Below are positions 1 to 8,847 of a stretch of DNA of 64,000 nt, in pieces; within the stretch, counting starts at the first letter, position 1, and each line of letters begins with the position of its first letter. The notes beneath the pieces were generated by a model. It ran no database searches and was not told where the DNA came from. It saw nothing but the letters and a program-made list of their open reading frames with translations. The position numbers were made by a program, and so were the translations under genes. The stretch is from Streptomyces sp. Tu6071 (GTDB taxonomy: Bacteria > Actinomycetota > Actinomycetes > Streptomycetales > Streptomycetaceae), in the NCBI RefSeq assembly GCF_000213055.1, contig NZ_CM001165.1, positions 1,488,001-1,552,000 of the forward strand. Reading direction: 5' to 3'.

Positions 1-1158
1 CGCGACCTTGCCGCTGGCGCCGACGCGCACCCGCGCGCGCAGGCCGGTGCCCACGAGCGCGTTGTGCACCGTGATGAGTCCCTCGGTGAGCGGCATCCCG
101 AGGTGGTCGGCGAATTCGAGCGGGGCGGCCCCGGTCCCGCCCTCGGCGCCGTCCACGACGATGAAGTCGGGGGTGACGTCCTCCTCCCGCATCGCCTTGC
201 AGACAGCGAGGAACTGGCGGCGCGAGCCGACGCAGAGCTTGAAGCCGACCGGCTTGCCCCCGCCCAGCTCGCGCATGCGGGCGAGGAAGCGGACGAGTTC
301 GCGCGGTGTCGAGAAGACGCGGTGGTACGGCGGTGAGACGACCGTCTCGCCCTGCGGCACACCGCGCACGGAGGCGATCTCCGCGTTGACCTTGTCGCCG
401 GGCAGCACCCCGCCGATCCCCGGCTTGGCGCCCTGGCTGAGCTTGAGCGACAGGCAGCGCACCGCCGGGTGGGCGGCCTTCTCCGCGAACTGCTCCGGGT
501 CGAAGTCCCCGTCGGGCGTACGGCAGCCGAAGTAGCCGGTGCCGATCTCCCACACCAGGTCCCCTCCCGGACGCAGGTGGTACTCGGAGAGCCCGCCCTC
601 GCCCGTGTCGTGCGCGAAACCGCCGCGCGCCGCCCCGGTGTTGAGGGCGAGGATCGCGTTGGCGGAGAGCGAGCCGAAGCTCATCGCGGAGACGTTGAGC
701 AGCGCCATGTCGTAGGGCTGGGTGCAGTCCGGCCCGCCGATGCGCACCCGGGGCGCCTCCTCGGGCTGCCGGACGGGCGCGAGGGAGGGGACCAGGGACT
801 CGTGGCCCACCGCGTAGACGTCCCGCTCGGTGCCGAAGGGCTGCTCGGCGTCGACGCCCTTGGCCCGCTCGTAGACGATGCTGCGCGTGTCCCGGTCGTA
901 GGGGCGGCCGTCGAAGTTCCGCTCCACGAAGTACTGCTGGAGTTCGGGCCGGAGCGATTCGAGCAGGAAACGCAGGTGCCCGAGGACGGGATAGTTGCGG
1001 AGGATCGAGTGCCGGGGCTGGACGAGATCGGCCCAGGCCAACAGGGCGAGCGCGAGCAGCGGAGCCGCGCCGCACCACCACCAGGGGGAGACGGCGAGGG
1101 CGGCGACCGCCCCGGCGGCCCCGCATATCGTCAGGAGAACGACCACCACGAAACGCAT
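1..1158 (-). CDS. FMN-binding glutamate synthase family protein (3' end beyond window)
   Basis: The C-terminus lies beyond the left edge; 386 codons are visible. Two hydrophobic stretches fill roughly the first 45 residues, so the protein is probably membrane-anchored. The rest resembles the central FMN domain of glutamate synthase large subunits, including SLKLSQGAKPGIGGVLPGDK and the glycine-rich VVDGAEGGTGAAPLEF segment. The glutaminase domain of true GltB is absent at the N-terminus. This matches the stand-alone FMN-binding glutamate synthase family, whose substrate is generally not established. The chosen start is the ATG at 1156-1158; a GTG lies directly before it, preceded by the purine-rich GGACAGG. 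It is transcribed away from hemQ's 3' end in the same direction. Confidence 0.85.
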   Translation of the reverse strand, partial: MRFVVVVLLTICGAAGAVAALAVSPWWWCGAAPLLALALLAWADLVQPRHSILRNYPVLGHLRFLLESLRPELQQYFVERNFDGRPYDRDTRSIVYERAKGVDAEQPFGTERDVYAVGHESLVPSLAPVRQPEEAPRVRIGGPDCTQPYDMALLNVSAMSFGSLSANAILALNTGAARGGFAHDTGEGGLSEYHLRPGGDLVWEIGTGYFGCRTPDGDFDPEQFAEKAAHPAVRCLSLKLSQGAKPGIGGVLPGDKVNAEIASVRGVPQGETVVSPPYHRVFSTPRELVRFLARMRELGGGKPVGFKLCVGSRRQFLAVCKAMREEDVTPDFIVVDGAEGGTGAAPLEFADHLGMPLTEGLITVHNALVGTGLRARVRVGASGKVA

Positions 1159-1304
1159 CACGTTCAGGGCCTGTCCTGCCGCGATGCGTTCATGCCCCAC
1201 GGGATGCCCATGAAAAGGCAATCCGCGCGGCAACCTCCTCCCGCGCTCGCGCTACCGGGCGGCGGCGGAGCCCGTGGGGCCCGTCGCCGCCAAGTACCCG
1301 CGTC

Positions 1305-2021
1305 TCAGGCCAGGCCCCGCACCAGCTCCGCGACCGACCGGCGGCGCCCCGTGTAGAAGGGGACCTCCTCGCGGACGTGGCGGCGGGCCTCCGAGGCGCG
1401 CAGGTGGCGCATGAGGTCGACGATGCGGTGCAGTTCGTCGGCCTCGAAGGCGAGAATCCACTCGTAGTCGCCGAGCGAGAACGACGCGACCGTGTTGGCC
1501 CGCACGTCGGGGAAGCCCCGGGCCATCTTGCCGTGGTCCGCGAGCATCGTGCGGCGCTCCGCGTCGGGCAGCAGGTACCACTCGTACGAGCGCACGAAGG
1601 GGTACACGCTGACGTAGTCGCGCGCGTTCTCGTCGGCGAGGAACGCCGGGATGTGGGACTTGTTGAACTCCGCCGGGCGGTGCAGCGCCATGTTCGACCA
1701 GACCGGCTCCAGGGCGCGGCCGAGGCGGGTGCGGCGGAAGAGGTTGTACGCCTCCTGGAGCTCGTCCGAGGTCTCTGCGTGCCACCAGATCATGAGGTCG
1801 GCGTCGGCGCGGAGCCCGGAGACGTCGTACGTGCCGCGCACGGTGACGTCCTTGGCGGCGAGCTGGTCGAAGAGGTCCTGGACCTCCTCGGCGTACCCGG
1901 CCCTGTCCTCGGGCAGCACGTCGCGGAGCTTGAACACGGACCACAGGGTGTAGCGGATGACCTCGTTGAGGTCCTTGGCCTTCTTGCCCGCGTGGGGGAT
2001 CTTCTCAGGAGCAGCACTCAT
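1305..2021 (-). CDS. hemQ: Coproheme decarboxylase HemQ (chlorite dismutase family)
   Basis: This 238-residue protein belongs to the chlorite-dismutase-like family. In Gram-positive bacteria these enzymes oxidatively decarboxylate iron-coproporphyrin III to heme b, the last step of the coproporphyrin-dependent pathway. The family hallmark [20 protein letters not shown] lies near residues 16-35. The tyrosine of [12 protein letters not shown] (about Y140) aligns with the radical-forming tyrosine of the family, and the histidine of ADHGK (about H163) with the proximal heme ligand. Both assignments are by eye. An upstream ATG at 2028-2030 would add three residues; GGAGAAGGAG sits too close to that ATG and suits the inner one. 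hemY lies upstream on the same strand, 176 nt away, so co-transcription is possible. Confidence 0.93.
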   Translation of the reverse strand: MSAAPEKIPHAGKKAKDLNEVIRYTLWSVFKLRDVLPEDRAGYAEEVQDLFDQLAAKDVTVRGTYDVSGLRADADLMIWWHAETSDELQEAYNLFRRTRLGRALEPVWSNMALHRPAEFNKSHIPAFLADENARDYVSVYPFVRSYEWYLLPDAERRTMLADHGKMARGFPDVRANTVASFSLGDYEWILAFEADELHRIVDLMRHLRASEARRHVREEVPFYTGRRRSVAELVRGLA

Positions 2022-2197
2022 GCCGTCCATTCTCCTTCTCCGCTTTCCGCCGTCCGACCCGGGCCGCTTCTTTCGCTGGCGTCGGCTTCGCCTCCGGGAG
2101 CGCCGATGCCGGCGCCGAGCCACCCGACGTGCTCGGCCGCTCGTCCCTCACGACCTGCGCGCGACGGGCGTCTCGGCACCGTCGCGCTCCCTTCGGC

Positions 2198-3676
2198 TCA
2201 GCCGATGGTCAGCAGGCTGTCCACCGCCTCCCGCGCGCTCGCCACGCACGCCGGGATGCCCACGCCGTCGTACGCCGCGCCGCACACCGCGAGGCCCGGG
2301 AGCTTCGCGACGTGCTCGCGCACCCGCGCGACGCGGCCCTGGTGACCCACCGGGTACTGCGGCAGGCCGTCGTTCCAGCGCGTCACGACGGAGGCGAGGG
2401 GACGCGCGTCCAGGCCCGTGGCGAGGCGCAGGTCGCGGCGCGACAGGCTCACGAGTTCCGCGTCGTCGCGCGCGAGGTCGGCGGTGTCGCCGTGCCGCCC
2501 GAGCGAGGTCCGCAGCACGAGCAGGTCGGGGTTCTCCTCGTCCACCCACGCCCACTTCTGGCTGCTGAACGTGGACGCCTTGATCGTGCGCCCGTCGACG
2601 GGCGGCACGAGGAAGCCGCTGCTCCCCGCGGGCAGCGCGGCCGTGTCGGCGCGGCGGTACGCGAGCGTGACGAGCGCCATCGACGCGTACTCGACGGCGC
2701 GCAGCTCCGCCGCCGCGGCGGGCGACTCCGCGTCGAGCAGGCGCGCGGCGCGCGGCGCGGGCAGCGCGATCACGACCGCGTCCGCTTCGAGGACGCCGCC
2801 GTCGGTGAGGACGACGCGCCAGGCGTCGGGCGTGCGGCGCAGCTCCTCGGCCGCCGTCCCCGTCCGGATCTCACCGCCCCGGTCGCGCACGGTGCGGGCC
2901 ACCGCGAGCGGCAGCGTGCCGAGGCCGCCCTTGAGGCCCTGGAAGACCGGCCCGCCCGGCTGCTTGCCGCCCGCCGCGTGCGCCGCGTTCGCCTGCGCGG
3001 CGCGCACCGCGTCGGTCAGGCGCGGGTGCTCCTGAACGGTCTTCCACAGCTGGGGCACGGCGGCGCGCATCGAGATGCGGTACGCGTTGCCCGCGTAGAC
3101 CCCGCCGAGCAGCGGCTCCACGAGCCGGTCGACGACCTCGCGGCCCAGGCGGCGTGCCACGTACTCGCCGATCGCGACGTCGTCGCCCAGGTCCTCCGGC
3201 GGCAGTTCCGCCTCCGCGTCGATCCGCCGCAGCCCCTCGTCCGAGAGCACCCCCGCGAGGCTTGCCGCCTCGGCCGGGACCCCCATGACGTGCCCCTTCG
3301 GCATCGGGCGCAGCGCGTCGCGCGTCCACAGCGAGGCGCTCGCCGTGTTCGGCGGCTGGAGCTTGTGGCCGAGCCCGGCCGCGCGCGCGAGGGCGACGGC
3401 CTCGGGGCGGCGGGCGAGCATCGACTCGGCGCCGAGATCGACCCGTACGCCCTCGATCTCGCCGGAGCGCAGCTTGCCGCCGAGCCGCGCGGCGGCCTCC
3501 ACGAGCGTCACGCGGGCACCGGCGTCGACCGCGTGCAGCGCGGCGGCGAGACCGGTGATGCCGCCGCCGAGGACGAGGAGGCGGGGAGCAGGGCCGGGCG
3601 CGGGCACGCCGGGGGACGGCGCGGGGGACGGTGAGGAAGTGGCGGAGACGGGGGTGCTGCTGGGGACTTCGCTCAT
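2198..3676 (-). CDS. hemY: Coproporphyrinogen III oxidase (HemY/CgoX type)
   Basis: A 492-residue flavoprotein. After a Pro/Ser-rich leader of about 30 residues comes an FAD-binding Rossmann motif, LLVLGGGITGLAAALHAV (about 33-50), followed by an acidic strand end, LVEAAARLGG. The C-terminus has the second FAD motif, GLAVCGAAYDGVGIPACVASA. The family oxidises coproporphyrinogen III to coproporphyrin III using oxygen. It used to be named protoporphyrinogen oxidase, but next to hemQ the coproporphyrin role is expected. The start ATG is at 3674-3676. A TACGGT -10-like hexamer lies at 3691-3696 (minus strand), which would give a very short leader. It diverges from the DUF4349 lipoprotein gene. 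Confidence 0.93.
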   Translation of the reverse strand: MSEVPSSTPVSATSSPSPAPSPGVPAPGPAPRLLVLGGGITGLAAALHAVDAGARVTLVEAAARLGGKLRSGEIEGVRVDLGAESMLARRPEAVALARAAGLGHKLQPPNTASASLWTRDALRPMPKGHVMGVPAEAASLAGVLSDEGLRRIDAEAELPPEDLGDDVAIGEYVARRLGREVVDRLVEPLLGGVYAGNAYRISMRAAVPQLWKTVQEHPRLTDAVRAAQANAAHAAGGKQPGGPVFQGLKGGLGTLPLAVARTVRDRGGEIRTGTAAEELRRTPDAWRVVLTDGGVLEADAVVIALPAPRAARLLDAESPAAAAELRAVEYASMALVTLAYRRADTAALPAGSSGFLVPPVDGRTIKASTFSSQKWAWVDEENPDLLVLRTSLGRHGDTADLARDDAELVSLSRRDLRLATGLDARPLASVVTRWNDGLPQYPVGHQGRVARVREHVAKLPGLAVCGAAYDGVGIPACVASAREAVDSLLTIG

Positions 3677-3882
3677 GGGTCCACTTTCTCACCGTACGGA
3701 CAGCGGGCGGCGGGAGGGTCGGGCTTGCGGGGGCGGGCGCGGGGGGCGCGCGCCGCGCTGCCGCGCTTCCGTCCCGTGTCCCCCTCGTGACCGCTTCGGT
3801 ATCGCGCGGACCGATCGTCGCGGCGTCCTCCTCCGTCCTGAGGACAGAGCCCCGCACGGGGGCTCGCCGACAAGGGGGAACC

Positions 3883-5016
3883 ATGACGAGGACACGCGGG
3901 ACCGGCGGGGACGGCGGACGCCACGGGGCGGGCCGCGCGGCGTACGGGTACGGGGCGCGCGGCGCCGGGGGGCGGGCCCGGCTGCTCGCGGTGCTCGCGC
4001 TGCCGCTCACCGCTGCGCTCGTGCTGGGCGGCTGCACGGCGGGCGGCGGCGCCGACAGCGCGGGCTCGAACGCCAAGCGGGCCGTGGCGGACGGGGCGAG
4101 CGGCGCGCGGCCGGGCGCGGACGGCGCGAAGTCCGGTGGTGGCACCGGCCGGACCACGAAGGCGGACGCCCCCACCCCCAAGGGCCTGCACCTCATCCGT
4201 ACGGCGACCTTGCGGGTACGGGTCGAGGACGTGGCCGAGGAGGCGGACCGCGCCCGCACGGCCGCCGCCGACGCGGGCGGTTTCGTGAGCGAGGAGACGA
4301 CGACCGGCGGGGGCGGAGAGCGCGCCCGCTCCCGGCTGACGCTGCGCGTCCCCGTGGACTCCTTCGACGCGGTGCACCGGACGCTCTCCGACGGGCCCGG
4401 CAGGCTCCTCGACGACGAGGTGCGCTCGCAGGACGTGTCCTCGCAGGTCGTCGACGTCGACAGCAGGGTCCGGACGATGCGCGCGAGCGTGAACCGGATC
4501 AGGGCGCTCATGGACGACGCGACGAAGATCGCCGACGTGACCGCGCTGGAGAGCGAACTGAGCACGCGCGAGGCCGACTTGGAGTCACTGCTGGCCCAGC
4601 AGGCGGGTCTGAGGGACCGCACGGCGCTCTCGACGCTCACGCTCACCGTCGAGGGCCCCGAGACCCCGCCCGAGAAGAAGAAGGAGAAGAAGGACGACAC
4701 GAGCTTCGGCGACGCGCTCGCGGGTGGCTGGCACGCGCTCACCGCGACCGTGCGCGTCATCGGCGTCGTCCTCGGCGCGCTCCTGCCGTTCCTCGCGGTG
4801 GCGGCCGTGGTGCTCCTCGTGGCCTGGGCGGTGCGCGGGCGCGTACGGGGACGGTGGGGGCGTACGGGAGGCACGGCGGACACCCCGGAGACGACGAGCA
4901 CCGCGCAAGGCCCGGACGCCCCGGACCCGGCGGACACCCCCGATGCCGACGGCGTGTCCGAGTCCCCCGCCGCCGACACCCCCGGCCGGGACCCCGAGCC
5001 CCCTGCCCGGCCGTGA
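3883..5016 (+). CDS. DUF4349 domain lipoprotein with C-terminal membrane segment
   Basis: 377 residues. A basic N-terminus is followed by a hydrophobic stretch and an LGGC lipobox, with the lipidated cysteine near residue 51. A low-complexity linker leads into a DUF4349 domain, about residues 100-270, ending in a predicted coiled coil rich in Asp/Glu/Arg. A hydrophobic segment near residues 295-320 and an acidic Pro/Thr-rich tail follow. The function of DUF4349 is unknown; related proteins are envelope lipoproteins. The start ATG has a strong purine tract (AAGGGGGAA) 3 nt upstream. The next gene starts 22 nt downstream but appears to have its own leaderless promoter. Confidence 0.85.
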   Translation: MTRTRGTGGDGGRHGAGRAAYGYGARGAGGRARLLAVLALPLTAALVLGGCTAGGGADSAGSNAKRAVADGASGARPGADGAKSGGGTGRTTKADAPTPKGLHLIRTATLRVRVEDVAEEADRARTAAADAGGFVSEETTTGGGGERARSRLTLRVPVDSFDAVHRTLSDGPGRLLDDEVRSQDVSSQVVDVDSRVRTMRASVNRIRALMDDATKIADVTALESELSTREADLESLLAQQAGLRDRTALSTLTLTVEGPETPPEKKKEKKDDTSFGDALAGGWHALTATVRVIGVVLGALLPFLAVAAVVLLVAWAVRGRVRGRWGRTGGTADTPETTSTAQGPDAPDPADTPDADGVSESPAADTPGRDPEPPARP

Positions 5017-5026
5017 TCACCCCGCG

Positions 5027-5032
5027 TAGCCT
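5027..5032 (+). promoter_or_regulatory. -10 element of a leaderless promoter for the flavoprotein gene
   Basis: TAGCCT (a TANNNT -10 hexamer) ends 6 nt before the ATG at 5039, and no ribosome binding site precedes that ATG. This spacing would place the transcription start on the A of the start codon. No convincing -35 is seen. Confidence 0.5.
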
Positions 5033-5038
5033 GCCCGC

Positions 5039-6412
5039 ATGAGTGAACGACTGGTCGTCATCGGCGGCGACGCGACGGGAATGGCGGCGGCCTCGCAGGC
5101 ACGCCGGCTCAAGGGCCCGGACGAGCTGGAGATCATCGCCTTCGAACGCGGGCGGCACACCTCGTACTCGGCCTGCGGCATCCCGTACTGGGTCGGCGGC
5201 GACGTCGCGGGCCCGGAGGACCTCGTGGCGCGGACGCCCGAGGAGCACCGGGCCCGCGACATCGACCTGCGCACGGGCACCGAGGTGACCGAACTGGACG
5301 TCGAGGGGCGGCGCGTGCGGGCGCGCGAACTGGAGTCGGGCGGCGAGTACTGGACTTCGTACGACAAGCTGGTCATCGCGACCGGCGCGGCGCCCCTGCG
5401 TCCGGACCTGCCGGGCATCGACGCCCCCGGCGTGCACGGCGTGCAGACGCTCGACGACGGCGAACGGCTCCTCGCCACGCTGACGCGGGCGCGCGGCAAG
5501 CGGGCCGTCGTCGTCGGCGCCGGATACATCGGCGTCGAGATGGCCGAGGCGCTGATCCGGCGCGGCTACGACGTCACCGTCGTCAACCACGCGCCGCAGC
5601 CCATGACGACGCTCGACGCGGACATGGGCGCGCTCGTCGACGAGGCGATGCGCGGCATGGGCATCACGATGGTCAACGGAACGGCGGTGACCGCGCTCGG
5701 CACGGGGCCCGACGGGCACGTGAACGCGGTGCGCACGGACGAGGCGGAGTACCCGGCCGACGTCGTCGTGCTCGGCCTCGGCGTCCGCCCGCAGACCGAC
5801 CTCGCGCGCGCGGCGGGCCTCCCGCTCGGGCCGTCCGGCGGGCTGCTCACGGACCTCGCGATGCGGGTGCGCGGGCACGAGGAGATCTACGCGGGCGGCG
5901 ACTGCGTCGAAGTCCTCGACCTGCTCGCCGGGCGCACCCGGCACATCGCGCTCGGCACGCACGCGAACAAGCACGGCCAGGTCATCGGCTCCAACATCGG
6001 CGGCGGCTACGCGACGTTCCCGGGCGTCGTGGGCACGGCGGTGAGCAAGGTGTGCGAGCTGGAGATCGGGCGCACGGGGCTGCGCGAGCGGGACGCGGCG
6101 GCTGCCGGGTACCAGTACGTGAGCGTGACGATCGAGTCGACGAGCCGCGCGGGGTACTACCCGGACGCGGCCCCGATGACGGTCAAGATGATCGCGGAAC
6201 GCGTCACCGGGCGGCTCCTCGGCACGCAGATCGTCGGCCGCGAGGGCGCGGGCAAGCGCGTGGACATCGCGGCGGTCGCACTCACGGCCGGGATGACGGT
6301 CGAGCAGATGACAGCACTCGACCTCGGCTACGCGCCGCCGTTCTCGCCGGTCTGGGACCCGGTCCTCGTCGCGGCCCGCAAGGCGGTCAAGGCGGTACGG
6401 GCGGCGGGATGA
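5039..6412 (+). CDS. FAD-dependent pyridine nucleotide-disulfide oxidoreductase, CoA-disulfide reductase-like
   Basis: 457 residues. The N-terminal FAD motif is VVIGGDATGMAAASQARR. At about residues 42-48 the protein has SACGIPYW, the single-cysteine active site typical of the CoA-disulfide reductase, NADH oxidase and peroxidase group, rather than a CxxxxC disulfide. A second Rossmann motif, VVVGAGYIGVEMAEALIRRG (about 158-177), binds NAD(P)H. The AGGDCVEV segment is the usual second FAD contact, and a C-terminal dimerisation domain follows. CoA-disulfide reductase is the likeliest activity, but NADH oxidase or persulfide reductase is possible. The start has no Shine-Dalgarno sequence and fits a leaderless transcript. 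Confidence 0.87.
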   Translation: MSERLVVIGGDATGMAAASQARRLKGPDELEIIAFERGRHTSYSACGIPYWVGGDVAGPEDLVARTPEEHRARDIDLRTGTEVTELDVEGRRVRARELESGGEYWTSYDKLVIATGAAPLRPDLPGIDAPGVHGVQTLDDGERLLATLTRARGKRAVVVGAGYIGVEMAEALIRRGYDVTVVNHAPQPMTTLDADMGALVDEAMRGMGITMVNGTAVTALGTGPDGHVNAVRTDEAEYPADVVVLGLGVRPQTDLARAAGLPLGPSGGLLTDLAMRVRGHEEIYAGGDCVEVLDLLAGRTRHIALGTHANKHGQVIGSNIGGGYATFPGVVGTAVSKVCELEIGRTGLRERDAAAAGYQYVSVTIESTSRAGYYPDAAPMTVKMIAERVTGRLLGTQIVGREGAGKRVDIAAVALTAGMTVEQMTALDLGYAPPFSPVWDPVLVAARKAVKAVRAAG

Positions 6413-6461
6413 CGGCTTGCGTACGGGCGGCGGGGTGACGGCGCCGGTACGGGGGCGGGGC

Positions 6462-6494
6462 GGCGGTACGGGGGCGGGGGCGGCCCGTACCGCC
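6462..6494. terminator. Bidirectional hairpin between convergent genes
   Basis: GGCGGTACGGG (6462-6472) pairs perfectly with CCCGTACCGCC (6484-6494) across an 11-nt loop. It lies between the converging ends of the flavoprotein gene and hemE. The flanks repeat the GTACGGGSGGC unit several times. Confidence 0.65.
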
Positions 6495-6520
6495 GCCCGT
6501 ACCCGTACCGCCCGCGCCGT

Positions 6521-7579
6521 TCAGCGTCGCGAGCGCTCGTGCACGTCCGCGACGAGGTCCGTCAGGACGCCGGGGTCCGTCGTGGGGAGCACGCCGTGGC
6601 CGAGGTTGAAGATGTGACCCTCCAGGTCGCGGGCCGCGTCCAGGACCTCCGTCGTCTTCTCGCGGATCGCGGCCTCGTCGGCGAAGAGCACCGCCGGGTC
6701 CAGGTTGCCCTGGAGGGCCTTGCCGGGACCGACGCGGCGGGCCGCCTCGTCGAGCGGGACACGCCAGTCGACGCCCACGACGTCCGCGCCCGCCTCGCCG
6801 AGGTCGTGGAGCAGTTCGCCCGTACCCACCCCGAAGTGGATGCGCGGCACGCCGTACCCGGCGACGGCGGCGAAGACCTTCGCGCTCGCGGGGCGGACGT
6901 AGCGGCGGTAGTCGGCCGGGGAGAGCGCACCGACCCAGGAGTCGAAGAGCTGCACGGCCGAGGCGCCCGCCTCGATCTGCACCTTGAGGAAGCCGGTGGT
7001 GATGTCGGCGAGGCGGTCCAGGAGCTGGGCCCACAGCTCCGGCTGCCCGTACATGAGCGCCTTGGTGCGCTCGTGGTTGCGCGAGGGACCGCCCTCGACG
7101 AGGTAACTCGCGAGAGTGAAGGGCGCGCCCGCGAAGCCGATGAGCGGGGTCGCGCCGAGTTCGGCGGTGAGGAGGCCGATCGCCTCGGTCACGTAGGAGA
7201 CGTCCTCGGGCTGGAGCGGGCGCAGGCGCGCGAGGTCGGCGGCGCCGCGGACCGGGTCCGCGACGACCGGGCCGATGCCCGGCTTGATGTCGAGATCGAT
7301 GCCGATCGCCTTGAGCGGGACGACGATGTCGCTGAAGTAGACGGCCGCGTCGACCTTGTGGCGCCGGACCGGCTGCATCGTGATCTCGGCGACGAGTTCG
7401 GGCCGCGTGCAGGACTCCAGCATCGGGATGCCCTCGCGCGCCTTGAGGTACTCGGGCAGCGACCGCCCGGCCTGGCGCATGAACCACACGGGCGTATAGG
7501 GAACGGGTTCGCGCCGGCACGCCTTGAGAAAGACGGAGTCGCGGGGGGTCACGGGCGGCGGCATGTCATTGGCACTCAC
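6521..7579 (-). CDS. hemE: Uroporphyrinogen decarboxylase
   Basis: A 352-residue cytosolic enzyme that removes four carboxyl groups from uroporphyrinogen III to give coproporphyrinogen III, the substrate of HemY. The first UroD signature, [15 protein letters not shown] (residues about 29-43), and the second, [17 protein letters not shown], are both intact. The length is normal for the family. The reading frame stays open far upstream, but similarity begins at VSANDMPPP, so the GTG at 7577-7579 is chosen; streptomycete HemE proteins typically begin with this kind of sequence. The start has only a weak, distant AGGTGA. It diverges from the DUF3000 gene, as in other streptomycetes. Confidence 0.95.
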   Translation of the reverse strand: MSANDMPPPVTPRDSVFLKACRREPVPYTPVWFMRQAGRSLPEYLKAREGIPMLESCTRPELVAEITMQPVRRHKVDAAVYFSDIVVPLKAIGIDLDIKPGIGPVVADPVRGAADLARLRPLQPEDVSYVTEAIGLLTAELGATPLIGFAGAPFTLASYLVEGGPSRNHERTKALMYGQPELWAQLLDRLADITTGFLKVQIEAGASAVQLFDSWVGALSPADYRRYVRPASAKVFAAVAGYGVPRIHFGVGTGELLHDLGEAGADVVGVDWRVPLDEAARRVGPGKALQGNLDPAVLFADEAAIREKTTEVLDAARDLEGHIFNLGHGVLPTTDPGVLTDLVADVHERSRR

Positions 7580-7646
7580 GGGGATCAGTTTGTCACCTGC
7601 CGGCCCCACCCCTTCCCCGCTCCTCCACCATGCAGGAAGCAGGGCA

Positions 7647-7757
7647 CGGGGCGGAGCCCAGAATCTAAGCCCCTCCGGCGTTTGAGGAGCGGGGCCCGGG
7701 GCGGAGCCCCGAAGAACGGGCTGAGCCCGAAACGGGGCCCGGGGCGGAGCCCCGCGA
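7647..7757. repeat. Streptomyces-type intergenic GC repeat cluster
   Basis: Three variants of a GGGGCGGAGCCC(C) hairpin unit (near 7648, 7698 and 7741) surround the segment AAGCCCCTCCGGCGTTTGAGGAGCGGGG (7667-7694, shown in part here as its ends). This kind of unit is dispersed in many Streptomyces intergenic regions. It occupies most of the 263-nt hemE/DUF3000 intergenic region and can form several stems. Confidence 0.6.
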
Positions 7758-7829
7758 GGCGCCCCCCGACTTCGGGCCAAACCTCCCGCCACACGGCGAG
7801 CACCCCCCATTCCCCCGCGCGAATGCGCA

Positions 7830-7835
7830 TACGCT
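7830..7835 (+). promoter_or_regulatory. -10 element of a leaderless promoter for the DUF3000 gene
   Basis: TACGCT ends 7 nt before the ATG at 7843, and no Shine-Dalgarno sequence is present. It has the same TANNNT-N6/7-start arrangement as four other genes in this window. Confidence 0.5.
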
Positions 7836-7842
7836 TCGCCGC

Positions 7843-8505
7843 ATGGCTGCGGCTCAGGAACCACAATCCGGTGGTACGGACGGAACAGGCGGTACGGGTG
7901 GGACTGACTTTCAGGGGGCTCCGGCCGAGTTCGGGGCCGCCGTCGCGGCCTTGCGCGCGGCGCGCCCCCGCCCCGAGATCGAGCTGAGCCCCACGCGGGC
8001 CCCGCAGCGCCTCGCACCGTGGGCGTACGCGCTGGAGGCCGCCGTCGCCGACGGCGAGGACGACGATCTCGCGGACGGGCGGCTCGTACTGCTCCACGAC
8101 CCCGCCGGGCACGAGGCGTGGAAGGGCCGTTTCCGCCTCGTCACGCTCGTCCGCGCCGAGCTGGAGCCGGAACTCGCCGCCGACCCGCTGCTCCCCGAGG
8201 TGTGCTGGTCGTGGCTGACCGGCGCCTTCACCGCGCGCGGTCTCGCGTACGGGGAGGCAGGCGGCACGGTGACGCGGGCGAGTTCGCACTACTTCGGTGG
8301 CCTGCGCGAGCGCCCCTCCGCCTCGCAGATCGAGATCCGCGCCTCCTGGACCCCGCGCGAGTCGCCGAGCGGCGTGCCCGACACGACGGCGCACCTCGCG
8401 GCGTGGTGCGAGCTGCTCTCGCAGATCGCCGGGCTGCCCCCGGCGACGGGGCCGGGCGAGGCCGCGGTGGTCTCGCTGCCGCAGCGCAGGGGACCGCGCT
8501 CCTGA
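7843..8505 (+). CDS. DUF3000 domain protein
   Basis: 220 residues with a Gly/Thr-rich N-terminal tail of about 25, then the DUF3000 domain ([20 protein letters not shown] through the C-terminus). There is no signal peptide or membrane segment. The family is confined to actinobacteria and has no assigned biochemical function. Its position between hemE and a LuxR-type regulator is conserved in streptomycetes as far as I recall. The start is the ATG at 7843, which appears leaderless. Confidence 0.85.
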   Translation: MAAAQEPQSGGTDGTGGTGGTDFQGAPAEFGAAVAALRAARPRPEIELSPTRAPQRLAPWAYALEAAVADGEDDDLADGRLVLLHDPAGHEAWKGRFRLVTLVRAELEPELAADPLLPEVCWSWLTGAFTARGLAYGEAGGTVTRASSHYFGGLRERPSASQIEIRASWTPRESPSGVPDTTAHLAAWCELLSQIAGLPPATGPGEAAVVSLPQRRGPRS

Positions 8506-8847
8506 GGACGGGCGGGCGGGGCGGTGGCTCCGGCGGCGGGCTCGGCAGTAGGCCTCGGCACACAGTGGCTGACGATTACGGATCGGTTACGGACCGGTAG
8601 GGGAAGACATGACGTCGTTCACGAACGGATGACACGCGGGACCTGATTCGTTCGAGTTCTCGTTCCGATCTCTTCGTGATCGAAAACTCGTCCTAATCAT
8701 CCTGTTTTTTCCTCCCTCGTTCGTGATCATCCCCTAAAGGACTCCAGGCGTGCTGCCGACATTCATTTCGACCTTGTCGGCACGGTTCGCCCGGCTTCTT
8801 CCCCGGCCGGGACCGTCCCGCTCCTCTCCCCCACCACAGGAGGCCCG
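8506..8847 (+). promoter_or_regulatory. 342-nt AT-richer leader/promoter region of the LuxR-type regulator gene
   Basis: No gene is seen here. The region is clearly less GC-rich than its surroundings. It contains CGTTC-AC-GAACG (8616-8627), two direct copies of TTCGTGATC (8673-8681 and 8720-8728), and a -10-like TAATCA (8694-8699). A GTG with a purine tract at 8750 opens a frame that runs into the gene out of phase; I do not consider it a gene. Confidence 0.45.
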
